64,000 bases of DNA from Pseudodesulfovibrio nedwellii (GTDB lineage: Bacteria > Desulfobacterota > Desulfovibrionia > Desulfovibrionales > Desulfovibrionaceae), in assembly GCF_027923765.1 (NCBI RefSeq), contig NZ_AP026709.1, forward strand, positions 2,785,501 through 2,849,500. Reading direction: 5' to 3'. This document shows positions 9,673-18,711 of this stretch, piece after piece. The notes below the pieces were generated by a model. That model saw only the letters and a program-made list of their open reading frames with translations. It did no database searches and was not told where the DNA came from. The translations under genes were made by a program, and so were the position numbers. How positions within the stretch are numbered: the first letter of the stretch is position 1; each line of letters begins with the position of its first letter.

Positions 9673-10182
9673 CTAATATGTGTTGTAATGAATCCGATCA
9701 TCTTGAAAGCGGCTTTCGGATTTAAGTTGTTGCGCAGGCCAGCCGATGGGGGCGAATCCGAGAGGAATGACATGCTCTGGCAAATTGAACATTTCCTTGA
9801 AGGCTTTGAGTCTTTCCTCGACGGGATGGATGCCGGTCCAGACAGCACCTAGGCCAAGTCCGTGCACTGCCAACAGGAGGTTTTGCATGGCTGCCGAGCA
9901 ATCTTGTACCCAGTATCCCGGAAATTTTTCCTTGCTCAGGTCTGCGCAGACAATAATGCCGAGCGCGGTCTGAGTGACCATTTTCATATGGACATGAATA
10001 CCGGCCATGCCATCGAGTTTCTTGCGATCATTGACAACAATGAATCTCCATGGTTGGGCGTTGCCCGCGCTTGGAGCCATCATGGCAGCTTCAAGGATCT
10101 GTTTGACCATTGCTTCCGGGACCGGCTTGTTTTCAAATTTCCGTATGCTGCGTCGAGTGAGAAGGCCTTCCATTATATCCAT
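9673..10182 (-). CDS. Nitroreductase-family flavoprotein
   Basis: 169 residues. RRSIRKFENKPV at the N-terminus and APSAGNAQPWRF are the FMN-contact motifs of the nitroreductase fold. The C-terminus includes LGLGAVWTGI and IPLGFAPIGWPAQ. Predicted FMN-dependent NAD(P)H reductase of nitro or quinone compounds. AGGAGGA lies seven bases upstream of ATG 10182. Its operon partner is the flavodoxin-like gene nine bases downstream, and regulation by the divergent HxlR-type protein is likely. Confidence 0.88.
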   Translation of the reverse strand: MDIMEGLLTRRSIRKFENKPVPEAMVKQILEAAMMAPSAGNAQPWRFIVVNDRKKLDGMAGIHVHMKMVTQTALGIIVCADLSKEKFPGYWVQDCSAAMQNLLLAVHGLGLGAVWTGIHPVEERLKAFKEMFNLPEHVIPLGFAPIGWPAQQLKSESRFQDDRIHYNTY

Positions 10183-10262
10183 TATCTATTCCTCCTGTTG
10201 TGGGCTGGGCTGTTGTTTACTGTCATATTCTTTTCTGCTATTGGTAACAAAAGATCAAGTAC

Positions 10263-10305
10263 GCACTTAAAAGTGCTATAGGTACCAAAAGGAAACTATT
10301 GACTT
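10263..10305. promoter_or_regulatory. Candidate operator region for the HxlR regulator
   Basis: The divergent intergenic region contains GCACTTAAAAGTGC (10263-10276), a 6-2-6 inverted repeat, and downstream ACTAT/ATAGT half-sites around a TTGACT element at about 10300. The location between the nitroreductase operon and hxlR suits autoregulation, but binding is not shown. Confidence 0.35.
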
Positions 10306-10361
10306 CTTTATTTTATAGTACATAGTCGGGGCGATGAGGAAAAGAATAAACGGAGTTCTTT

Positions 10362-10739
10362 ATGGGGACTGAATGTTCCATGAAATTTTGTGGTGAAAAA
10401 AAGTATTTCTGTACCGTCGAACTGACCTTGCAGGTTATCGGCGGCAAATGGAAACCAATCATTATTCATCGATTAGGAAATGACGGAATCTTGCGGTTTA
10501 GCGAGGTGAAAAGATCTATTCCCAATATTACGCAGAAGATGCTGACACAGCAGTTACGTGAATTGGAAGCGGACGGTGTCGTCACACGCAAAGTTTATGC
10601 GCAGGTGCCGCCAAAAGTGGAGTATTCCCTGACTGAGTTGGGCCTGAGCGTCATGCCGGTTATAGAGAGTCTGTGCAAGTGGGGTGAGGGCTACGCCCGA
10701 TGGTTTGAAGACCAGACGGTGAGGGAAACGGCCATTTAG
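10362..10739 (+). CDS. HxlR-family transcriptional regulator
   Basis: 125 residues forming one winged helix-turn-helix of the HxlR/MarR-like type: LQVIGGKWKPIIIHRL is the signature N-terminal helix, LRFSEVKRSIPNITQKMLTQQL the recognition helix region, and YSLTELG the wing. Three cysteines lie in the first 20 residues (Cys5, Cys10, Cys17); in relatives such as YodB and HypR an N-terminal Cys senses quinones or disulfide stress. It is divergent from the nitroreductase/flavodoxin operon, the typical arrangement for an electrophile-responsive repressor. Confidence 0.88.
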   Translation: MGTECSMKFCGEKKYFCTVELTLQVIGGKWKPIIIHRLGNDGILRFSEVKRSIPNITQKMLTQQLRELEADGVVTRKVYAQVPPKVEYSLTELGLSVMPVIESLCKWGEGYARWFEDQTVRETAI

Positions 10740-10812
10740 TCTTAAATTCATCTCTTTTCCTTCCCTCGGTTTGCCATATGCTGTATGTAGGCCTCATTCA
10801 TGGAGGTCTCAA

Positions 10813-11175
10813 ATGTTGGATTCACATACTACCGCTGCACGAATATATCCTGTCCTTGAACTTGATGAAATTTGCGAGTTTCTGGAATTGACGCGTAACG
10901 AGATTATGATGCTCGTACCCAAGGCCGTAGAGGAAGTTGAATATCGGTTTGATTTGATTCGGAAGAGCGTGCGATCCAATGATTTTAATGAGATCGTGCT
11001 TCATAGCCATACATTGAAGAGTGTAGCTGCTTCCATTGGGGCCAGGGCTACGCGTGAGGTCGTTTCTAAGTTGGAGTCGGTAGCGAAGAGAGGGGACACA
11101 GATATGTGTGTTCGGCTGATTGGTGAACTTGAGGAAGAAGTTTCTCGTCTCGCGGCTGAAGTTGCCGCTCTTTAA
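10813..11175 (+). CDS. Histidine phosphotransfer (Hpt) domain protein
   Basis: 120 residues from ATG 10813, chosen because GGAGG lies seven bases upstream; an in-frame ATG at 10771 has no ribosome site. The all-helical protein contains LHSHTLKSVAASIGA, matching the Hpt consensus HxxKxxxxxxG with the first His of HTLK as phosphoacceptor. It would relay phosphate between hybrid kinases and response regulators. No kinase partner is adjacent; a strong terminator follows. Confidence 0.82.
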   Translation: MLDSHTTAARIYPVLELDEICEFLELTRNEIMMLVPKAVEEVEYRFDLIRKSVRSNDFNEIVLHSHTLKSVAASIGARATREVVSKLESVAKRGDTDMCVRLIGELEEEVSRLAAEVAAL

Positions 11176-11184
11176 ATTTTGTTT

Positions 11185-11225
11185 AAAAAAAAATCCCGGT
11201 ACGAAGAGCGTACCGGGATTTTTTT
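11185..11225. terminator. Bidirectional rho-independent terminator
   Basis: AAATCCCGGTACG pairs with CGTACCGGGATTT around a five-base loop (AAGAG), flanked by A and T runs. It separates the convergent hpt-like and phoU genes. Confidence 0.9.
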
Positions 11226-11236
11226 GGCTGTCAGAG

Positions 11237-11902
11237 TTATCCCCTGCAATTATGTTTCATGCTGGTGCCTTCAACGACAAAGACAACAGACTCGGAGACA
11301 TTGGTGGCGAGGTCGCCGATACGTTCAAGGTGACGTGCGCCGATAATGGCGTGTATGCCTCGCTCCACGATTCGTGACTCGGTCACCATCTCGGAAGCGA
11401 GTTGCCGCAGAATGGCAATGTTCAAATCGTCGGCTCTATCATCCATACGGCATACCTGTCCGGCCAAGGCGACATCGTCGTCTATGTAGGCCTTGAGGGC
11501 GTCAGAAAGCATGTGTTTGACGATGTTTGCCAATTCTTCCATCTTTGGATTGTGCGGCATGGGTGGCCGGGTGGACAGGAACATTGCCCTGTGCGCCAGG
11601 TTGGAGGCTTCATCGCCGAGGCGTTCCAAATTCACCGTGATTCTTTGAGCACCGACAATGGTTCGCAGATCCACGGCCATGGGCTGATCAAGTGCGAGCA
11701 GTTCAAGGCTGAAATTGTCGATTTCGTCTTCCATTTCATTGATGACGTCGTCGCCGACTATAACCGCTTCGGCTAAGTCTGCGTCATTTTCGAGGTAGGC
11801 CTTGATCGCCTTGTGCACGGCGGATTCCGACAGGGCTGCCATGCGCAGGACCATGACCTTGAGGTCTTCGAGTTTTTTTGAAAAATGTGCGCGTTGTTCC
11901 AT
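11237..11902 (-). CDS. phoU: Phosphate signalling protein PhoU
   Basis: 221 residues, the usual PhoU length. Two repeated three-helix bundles are visible, with the metal-binding type motifs E(M)EDEID near residue 55 and DDRADDLN near 145, and NLERLGDEASNL/HLERIGDLATNV in the two halves. PhoU damps the PhoR-PhoB phosphate response and Pst uptake. It lies downstream of pstB in the same direction, the classical end of a pst operon. Confidence 0.93.
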   Translation of the reverse strand: MEQRAHFSKKLEDLKVMVLRMAALSESAVHKAIKAYLENDADLAEAVIVGDDVINEMEDEIDNFSLELLALDQPMAVDLRTIVGAQRITVNLERLGDEASNLAHRAMFLSTRPPMPHNPKMEELANIVKHMLSDALKAYIDDDVALAGQVCRMDDRADDLNIAILRQLASEMVTESRIVERGIHAIIGARHLERIGDLATNVSESVVFVVEGTSMKHNCRG

Positions 11903-11928
11903 AAAAAAATCCCGTCCTTGGAGCCGAT

Positions 11929-12690
<762 letters not shown>

Positions 12691-12720
12691 GTCTGTTTGT
12701 TCTCCATTCAAAAGAGATAT

Positions 12721-12739
12721 GTCGTATCAGCGATACGAC
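12721..12739. repeat. 8-bp perfect inverted repeat upstream of pstB
   Basis: GTCGTATC-AGC-GATACGAC lies between the Pho-box-like array and the pstB start. It could be a leader hairpin or an operator; it has no T run, so it is not a typical terminator. Confidence 0.5.
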
Positions 12740-12757
12740 CAAACACGACTACCTTTC

Positions 12758-12801
12758 ACTGGTTACGTGAGAATGACTCGGGTGTTACAATTGCGTGACA
12801 G
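12758..12801 (-). promoter_or_regulatory. Tandem Pho-box-like array upstream of pstB
   Basis: Read on the minus strand, four 7-mers recur every 11 bases: CTGTCAC, TTGTAAC, GAGTCAT, ACGTAAC. The first pair matches the PhoB half-site layout (7-mer, 4-base spacer, 7-mer; consensus CTGTCAT / CTGTAAC). The position about 70-110 bases before the pstB start and the phosphate function of the downstream genes support PhoB control. Confidence 0.65.
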
Positions 12802-12808
12802 CGTAGTT

Positions 12809-13468
12809 TTATTGAAGTGCGACCGTCGCAGTCAGTGTCGTATCAGTGGTGTTTACCGTGGGCTTGATGGCATTTGCTGGTGGAGTGCGGAAGTGAATTA
12901 CAAGCCTGAGGCGGTCTGGGTGCTCTCCAACCACGACATGTTTGACGGAGCCGTCCAGTCTGATCACATTCGCATTGTGGTATTTCCATGATCCGATCAG
13001 GTCGAAAACCAATCGTCGGGGGGTGGTCAGGTTTATATAACTGGTATCGGCAACAGGGCGGTCTGTTTGAATGGTGATGGTGAAACCGGTGTCCGTTTCT
13101 TTCACGGCGACACTTTTTACTTTGCCAGGTGTTTGTGGAGTCTGTTCTTTTACGACAGGAGGTGTAGGCTCTGTGACTTCGGGCTGTGGTTTTATAGGTT
13201 TCTGATCTGGAGTGGCAACAGCTTGGGGCTCTTCAGGAAGAGTGATGACTTCCGGTTCACCAAGACCTTGATTTTCAGCGGATTGTGCCGGAGTTTCTGT
13301 TCCATCAGGTAAAACCATGGGAAGAATCGTGAAATCAACACTCATGCGTAATTCATTGCGTACAGGGGTTTCAGCGTCACCGGAAGGGACGAACGTCGTG
13401 CTCGCTATGAAGGCTATGGCAACGCATAGTCCTAGGAGAATGGCCCATTTACCAGATTTTTTCGACAT
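12809..13468 (-). CDS. Exported AMIN-domain protein
   Basis: 219 residues from ATG 13468 (GAGGG seven bases upstream). A signal-anchor (about 8-28) precedes a proline/glutamate-rich linker and a C-terminal AMIN domain of about 100 residues (VKSVAVKETDTGFTITI... to the end). AMIN domains bind peptidoglycan or secretin-associated surfaces and position periplasmic machines such as amidases and type IV pilus secretins. There is no catalytic domain here, so it is a targeting or scaffold protein. It lies upstream of pstB on the same strand, separated by the Pho-like sites. Confidence 0.78.
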   Translation of the reverse strand: MSKKSGKWAILLGLCVAIAFIASTTFVPSGDAETPVRNELRMSVDFTILPMVLPDGTETPAQSAENQGLGEPEVITLPEEPQAVATPDQKPIKPQPEVTEPTPPVVKEQTPQTPGKVKSVAVKETDTGFTITIQTDRPVADTSYINLTTPRRLVFDLIGSWKYHNANVIRLDGSVKHVVVGEHPDRLRLVIHFRTPPANAIKPTVNTTDTTLTATVALQ

Positions 13469-13545
13469 GCAAGTCCCTCTTTGAAATTGAATCACTGCAA
13501 TATACGCAAATCGGTTATAAATGGCAAAGGCGTGGCTCCAGTTCC

Positions 13546-14508
13546 CTAGTCGAGGGAATCGTAGAATTGTGCAAGATGCTCGATTACTCGTTTGTCAGAC
13601 CACTGTTGTTCCATGAATGCTCGCCCTTTCTTTCCTGCGGCTTCACAGGCTGGACGATCTTGGATGAATTCCATGAGTCTATCTGTCAAATCTTTTTTCG
13701 TGTGTGCCAATATCCACGGCAGATCTTCAGTCTTGGCGAATTCCGATACACGGGCGCGATTCCACTCGTCGAGTCCGGCAATTACAGCTACGCCCTGTGA
13801 AAGGCCTTCCAGACTGGAAACGCCATAGTATCCCTGCATGTGATCAAAGAGGACGTGGTGCCGGCGTTTTCGAGCCAGACATTCCGTGTTGGGAACGTCG
13901 TCGATAAGGTCGACTGACACGTGGACCTTACGTTTGTTGATGGTACTGACAACATCCAGAAATTCGTCGGTGTTTTTGAGGTCCTTGCGGGTAGGGGAGT
14001 GACAGACTTTGAGAGGGCCATCGTCATCGAAGCGTCCCCACATGGGTTTGAACAGCGGTTCATCAATAGGGACGAGGTTGGGCTGCCATTGGGCTTTGGG
14101 GAGCAGTTTCATCAGGTCCGGCGTGGAAACGAGCAGGTTGCGTCGCCCTAATGCCTTGTATTTTTTGCGAAATGATTCGGGATTGGACCGGAAGTCATGG
14201 TGCCCATGGTGATGATGGACAATAGCTTTACCTTTGATGAAATCAGCAGGTAACAGATGCCCGAAAGGTTGATTCTCGTCGCAGGTCATATGGAAATGAA
14301 AGACGTCAGCTTCGTGCATGAGGATGGCGACTTCTTCCATTCCGTCTGGGCCGAGGTCTGGGACGTGCATGTCTTTTTCCCAGGAGTGGGTATATCGACT
14401 TTCCAGCGTGACCAAGCGGGCTGAATGAGTGGTATGCCTATTGATGGCCTTGGAAAATTGGATAGCCGTCCCGGCGGGGTCGTTAATGGCGAGCATAAGA
14501 ATGCGCAT
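13546..14508 (-). CDS. Glycosyltransferase, GT-B type
   Basis: 320 residues, cytosolic. Rossmann-like start (RILMLAINDPAGTAIQF), a histidine-rich acceptor-side segment (IVHHHHGHHDF) and a C-terminal nucleotide-sugar half with YGVSSLEGLSQGVAVIAG, which resembles the GT4-type EPxGxxxxEAxxxG donor-binding stretch. Probably transfers a sugar onto a surface glycan. No other polysaccharide genes flank it. Donor and acceptor unknown. Confidence 0.75.
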   Translation of the reverse strand: MRILMLAINDPAGTAIQFSKAINRHTTHSARLVTLESRYTHSWEKDMHVPDLGPDGMEEVAILMHEADVFHFHMTCDENQPFGHLLPADFIKGKAIVHHHHGHHDFRSNPESFRKKYKALGRRNLLVSTPDLMKLLPKAQWQPNLVPIDEPLFKPMWGRFDDDGPLKVCHSPTRKDLKNTDEFLDVVSTINKRKVHVSVDLIDDVPNTECLARKRRHHVLFDHMQGYYGVSSLEGLSQGVAVIAGLDEWNRARVSEFAKTEDLPWILAHTKKDLTDRLMEFIQDRPACEAAGKKGRAFMEQQWSDKRVIEHLAQFYDSLD

Positions 14509-14588
14509 TTTATGAGACGGCTCCCTGTATTGGTTTTGATGTCGTCAACGAACCCGCTGGTTCAGTCCTTGCTGATTCAATAGAAGGC

Positions 14589-15386
14589 TTATTCTTTTTT
14601 GGTTGGGGCTTTTTCCACTTTCTCCAATTCGCTGCTTTTGTCTCCAGAAAGGTCTAGTTCACTGAATTCATGGGATTCGGGCAGTTTGACGGAGAAAGCA
14701 TACACGGAGTCCAGGCGAGCGGTGGTCGGGGCAAATGAACAGTCCAGAACATGGCCGCCGCCTGTCCGGTCCTTGGTGATGAAATGCCAGTGATAGCCTG
14801 GGACATTAACGCCTTTGACAAAAGATGGCGAATAGTAGCCAACCAAAGTGCCTTCACCCGAGAATTGGACCACCACCTGATGTTTGACCACTTCGTGTAG
14901 CGGTTCATAAGGAGGATTCTGTTTGGGAATGGCCCGGGCCTTTACAAAAGCAAACCGGCCATCAATGCGGATGGCATAAAAGGCGTTTTTTGAGGGCAAT
15001 CCGAGGGTTATGGCTTTGTTGAGATCCTGTAATGACTGTATTCGGTCCAGCTTGAGGATCATGTCCTCTTCGAAAAATGAAACCGTGGCAAAAGGTACCT
15101 TGGCACTGTCGGCGGGGACAGTCGCTTTGCCTCCTGCGCTGATATGGTAGGGGGTGCCGTCCAGTACCACCAATTCTCCGTCAATACCGTTGAGTGTCCC
15201 GAGGCCGAAGTCTCCTTGAAACATGAGGTTCTTGATGGTCAATTCCCCGTCATAGAGACCGGCCAGCAGGGCGTCGATTGTGGAATATTGATAAAGGGAA
15301 TCCCCTGCAACGGCCAGACCGCTGGAAAAGGTTGTTAAGGTAAGGAGGAGTAGGAGGCAGTAGAGGTGTTTCAGCGTGGTTTTCAT
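14589..15386 (-). CDS. budA: Alpha-acetolactate decarboxylase, exported form
   Basis: 265 residues matching acetolactate decarboxylase (acetolactate to acetoin). Visible family motifs are GTLNGIDGELVVLDG near residues 65-80 and GYHWHFITKDRTGGGHVLDC near 195-215, whose three histidines are the usual zinc ligands. Unusually, an N-terminal signal peptide is present (LYCLLLLLTLTTFSSGLAVAG), so the enzyme should be periplasmic, as in some Gram-positive exported forms. A charged lysine/glutamate tail ends the protein. AGGAGA precedes the ATG. cheD lies upstream on the same strand. Confidence 0.88.
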   Translation of the reverse strand: MKTTLKHLYCLLLLLTLTTFSSGLAVAGDSLYQYSTIDALLAGLYDGELTIKNLMFQGDFGLGTLNGIDGELVVLDGTPYHISAGGKATVPADSAKVPFATVSFFEEDMILKLDRIQSLQDLNKAITLGLPSKNAFYAIRIDGRFAFVKARAIPKQNPPYEPLHEVVKHQVVVQFSGEGTLVGYYSPSFVKGVNVPGYHWHFITKDRTGGGHVLDCSFAPTTARLDSVYAFSVKLPESHEFSELDLSGDKSSELEKVEKAPTKKE

Positions 15387-15394
15387 GAGTTCTC

Positions 15395-15940
15395 CTAAAA
15401 TTTGGATCCGGCGTTGCCTGACGCGTCTCCGCTACATTCTGATTTTCGTAGTTTTTTGACCCAGATTTCTCCAGTCTGGGTATGGAACATGAGTTTGCGT
15501 CCCTGAGAACCGCCCACGTCTTCCACTTGGATGGGGAGTCGGGCAAATTTGAGAAGTCGTCGGGCCATTTCAATGTTGCGTTTGCCTATGTTGAAGCCGC
15601 CTGAGGGGGTTTTGCAGGCAACCATGCCGCTTCCGCCCCCGAACATTTTGATGACCAGATCACGTCGGGGGATACCGACTTTGTCCATGGTTTCCAACAT
15701 GTTTTGCAGTGCTGTGTCGACAAAACGGCAGACCTGTGGCTCAGGAGTACTTTGTCGTCTGTCTTGTAGGCTGTCTGGCAGGAAAGCGTGACAGATGGTA
15801 CCAATTCCCAACTTGGGAGAGTGCAGCGTTACAGCCAGACATGATCCTAACACCGTGGAGACCAGAGTTGGTTGCACGCCGAAGAAACAGTCACCTGTTT
15901 GGAGAAATACTTTGGGAAGTCCCTGCCTCAGTCCTTTCAT
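15395..15940 (-). CDS. cheD: Chemoreceptor glutamine deamidase CheD
   Basis: 181 residues. The CheD signature is complete: TVLGSCLAV with the catalytic Cys, ICHAFLP with the His, and the MFGGGSGM segment. CheD deamidates glutamines of methyl-accepting chemotaxis proteins and interacts with CheC in other bacteria. No other che genes are nearby, so it is an orphan. It ends eight bases before the acetolactate decarboxylase start and is probably co-transcribed with it, without obvious functional logic. Confidence 0.92.
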   Translation of the reverse strand: MKGLRQGLPKVFLQTGDCFFGVQPTLVSTVLGSCLAVTLHSPKLGIGTICHAFLPDSLQDRRQSTPEPQVCRFVDTALQNMLETMDKVGIPRRDLVIKMFGGGSGMVACKTPSGGFNIGKRNIEMARRLLKFARLPIQVEDVGGSQGRKLMFHTQTGEIWVKKLRKSECSGDASGNAGSKF

Positions 15941-16015
15941 TCGTCTACCCGTTCAATATGAGAGTCCGCTTTGCGGACCGTTTATACATCAAAGCTATCA
16001 TCCTGACGCGCCAAG

Positions 16016-17173
16016 TCAACCGGTTGCTCGAATCTTGCGTAACTGGTCGGGGATAAGTTGTGTCAAAATCAGTGAAACCAGTGACATGACGACCGCGCCA
16101 AGAAATACGGCTCTGTAGTTCGTGATCCAGGCGATACCGCCCATCACTGGAATAAAGACAGCGGCGATGTGATTAATGGTGAATCCTACGGCCATGCCCG
16201 AGGCAATGTCTTTGGAATCGGCGATCTTTTGGTAAAAGGTTTTAATGCCCATGGAGAAATTGAAAACGACATTGTCCACGACATAGAAGGCTCCTGCCAG
16301 AAGAGGGCTGTCAGTATAGGCGTACCCGAGGAAGACCAGAATCAGCGTCGAATATTCCACACTGAGAACGGCCCGTTCTCCGAAGCGGTTGACCGCCTTG
16401 CCGATAAGCGGATTGGCGAAATAGTTGATCACGTTGTTGCAGACGAAAAGGATCGTGATTTGTTGGATGGAGTAATCGAATTTTTCCACCAGAAGGAATA
16501 CGGCAAAGGCCACGAATATTTGTCGTCTGGCACCGCTCATGAGTGTCAGGGCATAAAAGAGCCAGTACTTTTTTTTCAGGACCATTTTTTTGTGCTGGAG
16601 GGGAAGGTCTTCCCTGGACGGATCTCGCGTCATTCCCCAGAGGCCTGCGCAGACCGCCACGGCTCCGAAGAGTGCAAACATTTCGGTGTATCCAAGTGTT
16701 TTTGCCAAAAAATAGATGAATCCACCCACTGTGATGTTTGTCAGTGCTCCGATACTTCTGAGCCGTCCCATGACCAACGGCGCTTCGGTATGATTGAAAT
16801 ATTGTAATGTGAGCGATTGGTTCATGGTTTCGAAGTAGTGAAAGCCGAAACTCATGAGCAGGGTGGTGCAGATAATACCGGTCAGGGAGGGGAAAAGTCC
16901 GGTCAGTCCGACCCCCACTCCGGTTATAATGACTGACAGCGCTGCCAGTCGGTGTTCCCTGATGATCAGGATGACATAAATTGCGAGCATTGCCAGAAAG
17001 CCGGGGACTTCGCGAATTGAGTTCGCGATACCCATACCCAGCCCGTCAAGGCCTGCGACATCCACGGCAAAGTTGTTGAGTAGGGTGCGCCATCCCTGAA
17101 AGGCCACGCCCGTACCCACCATGAGTACGAGGAGAAAAATATACATTCGGCGCTTTTTAAGCTGATCAGTCAT
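16016..17173 (-). CDS. Major facilitator superfamily transporter
   Basis: 385 residues from ATG 17173 (AAGGA nearby); an open frame extends 69 codons upstream but has no membrane or ribosome signal. The protein has about 10-12 hydrophobic helices, and the loop between the two halves carries a short charged segment (RDPSREDLPLQHKKMVLKKK). The substrate cannot be assigned. Confidence 0.82.
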   Translation of the reverse strand: MTDQLKKRRMYIFLLVLMVGTGVAFQGWRTLLNNFAVDVAGLDGLGMGIANSIREVPGFLAMLAIYVILIIREHRLAALSVIITGVGVGLTGLFPSLTGIICTTLLMSFGFHYFETMNQSLTLQYFNHTEAPLVMGRLRSIGALTNITVGGFIYFLAKTLGYTEMFALFGAVAVCAGLWGMTRDPSREDLPLQHKKMVLKKKYWLFYALTLMSGARRQIFVAFAVFLLVEKFDYSIQQITILFVCNNVINYFANPLIGKAVNRFGERAVLSVEYSTLILVFLGYAYTDSPLLAGAFYVVDNVVFNFSMGIKTFYQKIADSKDIASGMAVGFTINHIAAVFIPVMGGIAWITNYRAVFLGAVVMSLVSLILTQLIPDQLRKIRATG

Positions 17174-17242
17174 TGAAGTCCTTTTTGATGAGGGGCGACA
17201 ATAGGTCTTTGACATGTGAAAAATCAAGTATAGAATCGTGTC

Positions 17243-17674
17243 ATGAAAGAAGCACCTATAATTGTCTCCGCCTGTCTGGCGGGTATGTACTGTCGTTACA
17301 ATGGCGATACACAGCCGCACGAAACCATTATCGAACTTGTCAGCCAAGGGCAGGCCATTCCATTTTGCCCTGAAGTTCACGGCGGTTTATCAACGCCGCG
17401 TGCCCCTTGTGAGATTCAGGAAAATAAAGTCGTCGACAGCGATGGCATTGATCGTACTGAGGCCTTCCAGCGAGGGGCTGAAGAAGGGTTGCGTCTAGCG
17501 CGACTTGTCGGGAGTCATGAGGCTATTCTTAAAGCCCGTTCTCCTTCTTGTGGAAGTAGTGAAATTTATGACGGTACGTTTTCGTCAACCCGTATTGCGG
17601 GTGACGGACTGTTTGCCAGATTGCTTAAGGATAACGGGTTTTCTATCCGTACCGAAGAGGATTTGCCTGAATGA
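17243..17674 (+). CDS. DUF523 domain protein
   Basis: 143 residues, the complete DUF523 length. Conserved cysteines appear in SACLAGMYCRYNG, CPEV and the closing LKARSPSCGSSEIYDG block, suggesting metal or iron-sulfur binding, though no activity is established for the family. The stop overlaps the next start as ATGA, so it is co-translated with the YgjP-like peptidase. Confidence 0.85.
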   Translation: MKEAPIIVSACLAGMYCRYNGDTQPHETIIELVSQGQAIPFCPEVHGGLSTPRAPCEIQENKVVDSDGIDRTEAFQRGAEEGLRLARLVGSHEAILKARSPSCGSSEIYDGTFSSTRIAGDGLFARLLKDNGFSIRTEEDLPE

Positions 17675-18381
17675 CCGAGTTTGTCGGATTGCCATTGACC
17701 ATCAAAATAAATCCGCGTGCCAAGCGGGTGTTGGTTAAACTGGTACCGGGCGTCGGGTTGGAAGTGGTCGTCCCTCGTGGGTTTGACCATGCGTTAGTCC
17801 CGGATATTTTGCTTGAAAAGCAACGGTGGATTGAGCGCACCCGTGACATTTTACTGGCTGAAGGACGTGATCTCTCAGGCGAGTTGCCTGATTTGCCCAA
17901 TGTGATTGATTTCAAGGCATGGGATCGGGTGTATCAGGTGGATTATCTGGAGAGATCCGGTCCAGTAAAGGTAATTGAGAATGTGGCCCGACTTCAAGTC
18001 AGTGGTCCTGTTGAAGATCGGCGATCAATATTTGAGGCTTTGCAGATATTTACGGCGAAAAAAGCACGTGAAGTCCTGTTGCCGCGATTGGAATTTATGT
18101 GTCGGCACACTGGATTGACCTATACGGCTTTACGCATTCGGCGACAGAAGACGCGCTGGGGCAGTTGTTCTGCTCGGGGAACGATATCTCTCAACGCCAA
18201 GCTGCTGTTTTTACCGCTGGAACTGGTCGATCACCTGCTCCTTCACGAACTTTGTCATACCAGACAGCTAAACCACTCAAAGCGCTATTGGGCTTTGGTG
18301 GCATCGTATGAGCCTGATTACCTGCGTCTTGAAGACGAGGTAAAGCATGGCGGGAAGTATGTTCCGAGGTGGTTTACTTAG
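17671..18381 (+). CDS. YgjP-like (M48/DUF45-type) metallopeptidase domain protein
   Basis: 236 residues. LLLHELCHTRQLNHSKRYW is the HExxH zinc motif with the downstream His and Trp typical of YgjP/WLM-related peptidases; RRQKTRWGSCSARGTISLN is the other hallmark. Cytosolic. It overlaps DUF523 by four bases upstream, and its end overlaps the convergent small gene by three bases. The substrate is unknown. Confidence 0.88.
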   Translation: MTEFVGLPLTIKINPRAKRVLVKLVPGVGLEVVVPRGFDHALVPDILLEKQRWIERTRDILLAEGRDLSGELPDLPNVIDFKAWDRVYQVDYLERSGPVKVIENVARLQVSGPVEDRRSIFEALQIFTAKKAREVLLPRLEFMCRHTGLTYTALRIRRQKTRWGSCSARGTISLNAKLLFLPLELVDHLLLHELCHTRQLNHSKRYWALVASYEPDYLRLEDEVKHGGKYVPRWFT

Positions 18382-18617
18382 CTTTCTGCGTCTTCAAATC
18401 TGGCAGTGATGATTGCGCCGTCATCTTCGCGAGCAGTGACATCCAGGGCCTTGGATTTGCCGTGGCAGGCGAAACCTTCGGGGCCGTGTGAAACATAGCC
18501 GGCGGAAATGACCTTGGTGTACGGCATCTGTTCGCGCATCTCGTCAAAATTGATGCGGTTGGGAAAGATGACGGGAACAGCGGTACCGGAAAAATCTTCA
18601 AACATAATGTATTTCAT
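18378..18617 (-). CDS. Conserved-looking small protein of unknown function
   Basis: 79 residues, soluble, no recognised domain. A methionine start with a GGAG site upstream and convergent overlap with the peptidase gene support it as real. The composition is ordinary for the region (MKYIMFEDFSG... ARFEDAES). I do not recognise a family; some anaerobe genomes carry short proteins of this type near cell-surface genes. Confidence 0.55.
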   Translation of the reverse strand: MKYIMFEDFSGTAVPVIFPNRINFDEMREQMPYTKVISAGYVSHGPEGFACHGKSKALDVTAREDDGAIITARFEDAES

Positions 18618-18711
18618 GGGGCGTCTCCTTGAGTGAGCGTCACACTAATGGGAACACGGCGCGAGATCAACCTGTTGCCTGAGAGTCCAAGACAGGATAC
18701 ACCTGATTCCG

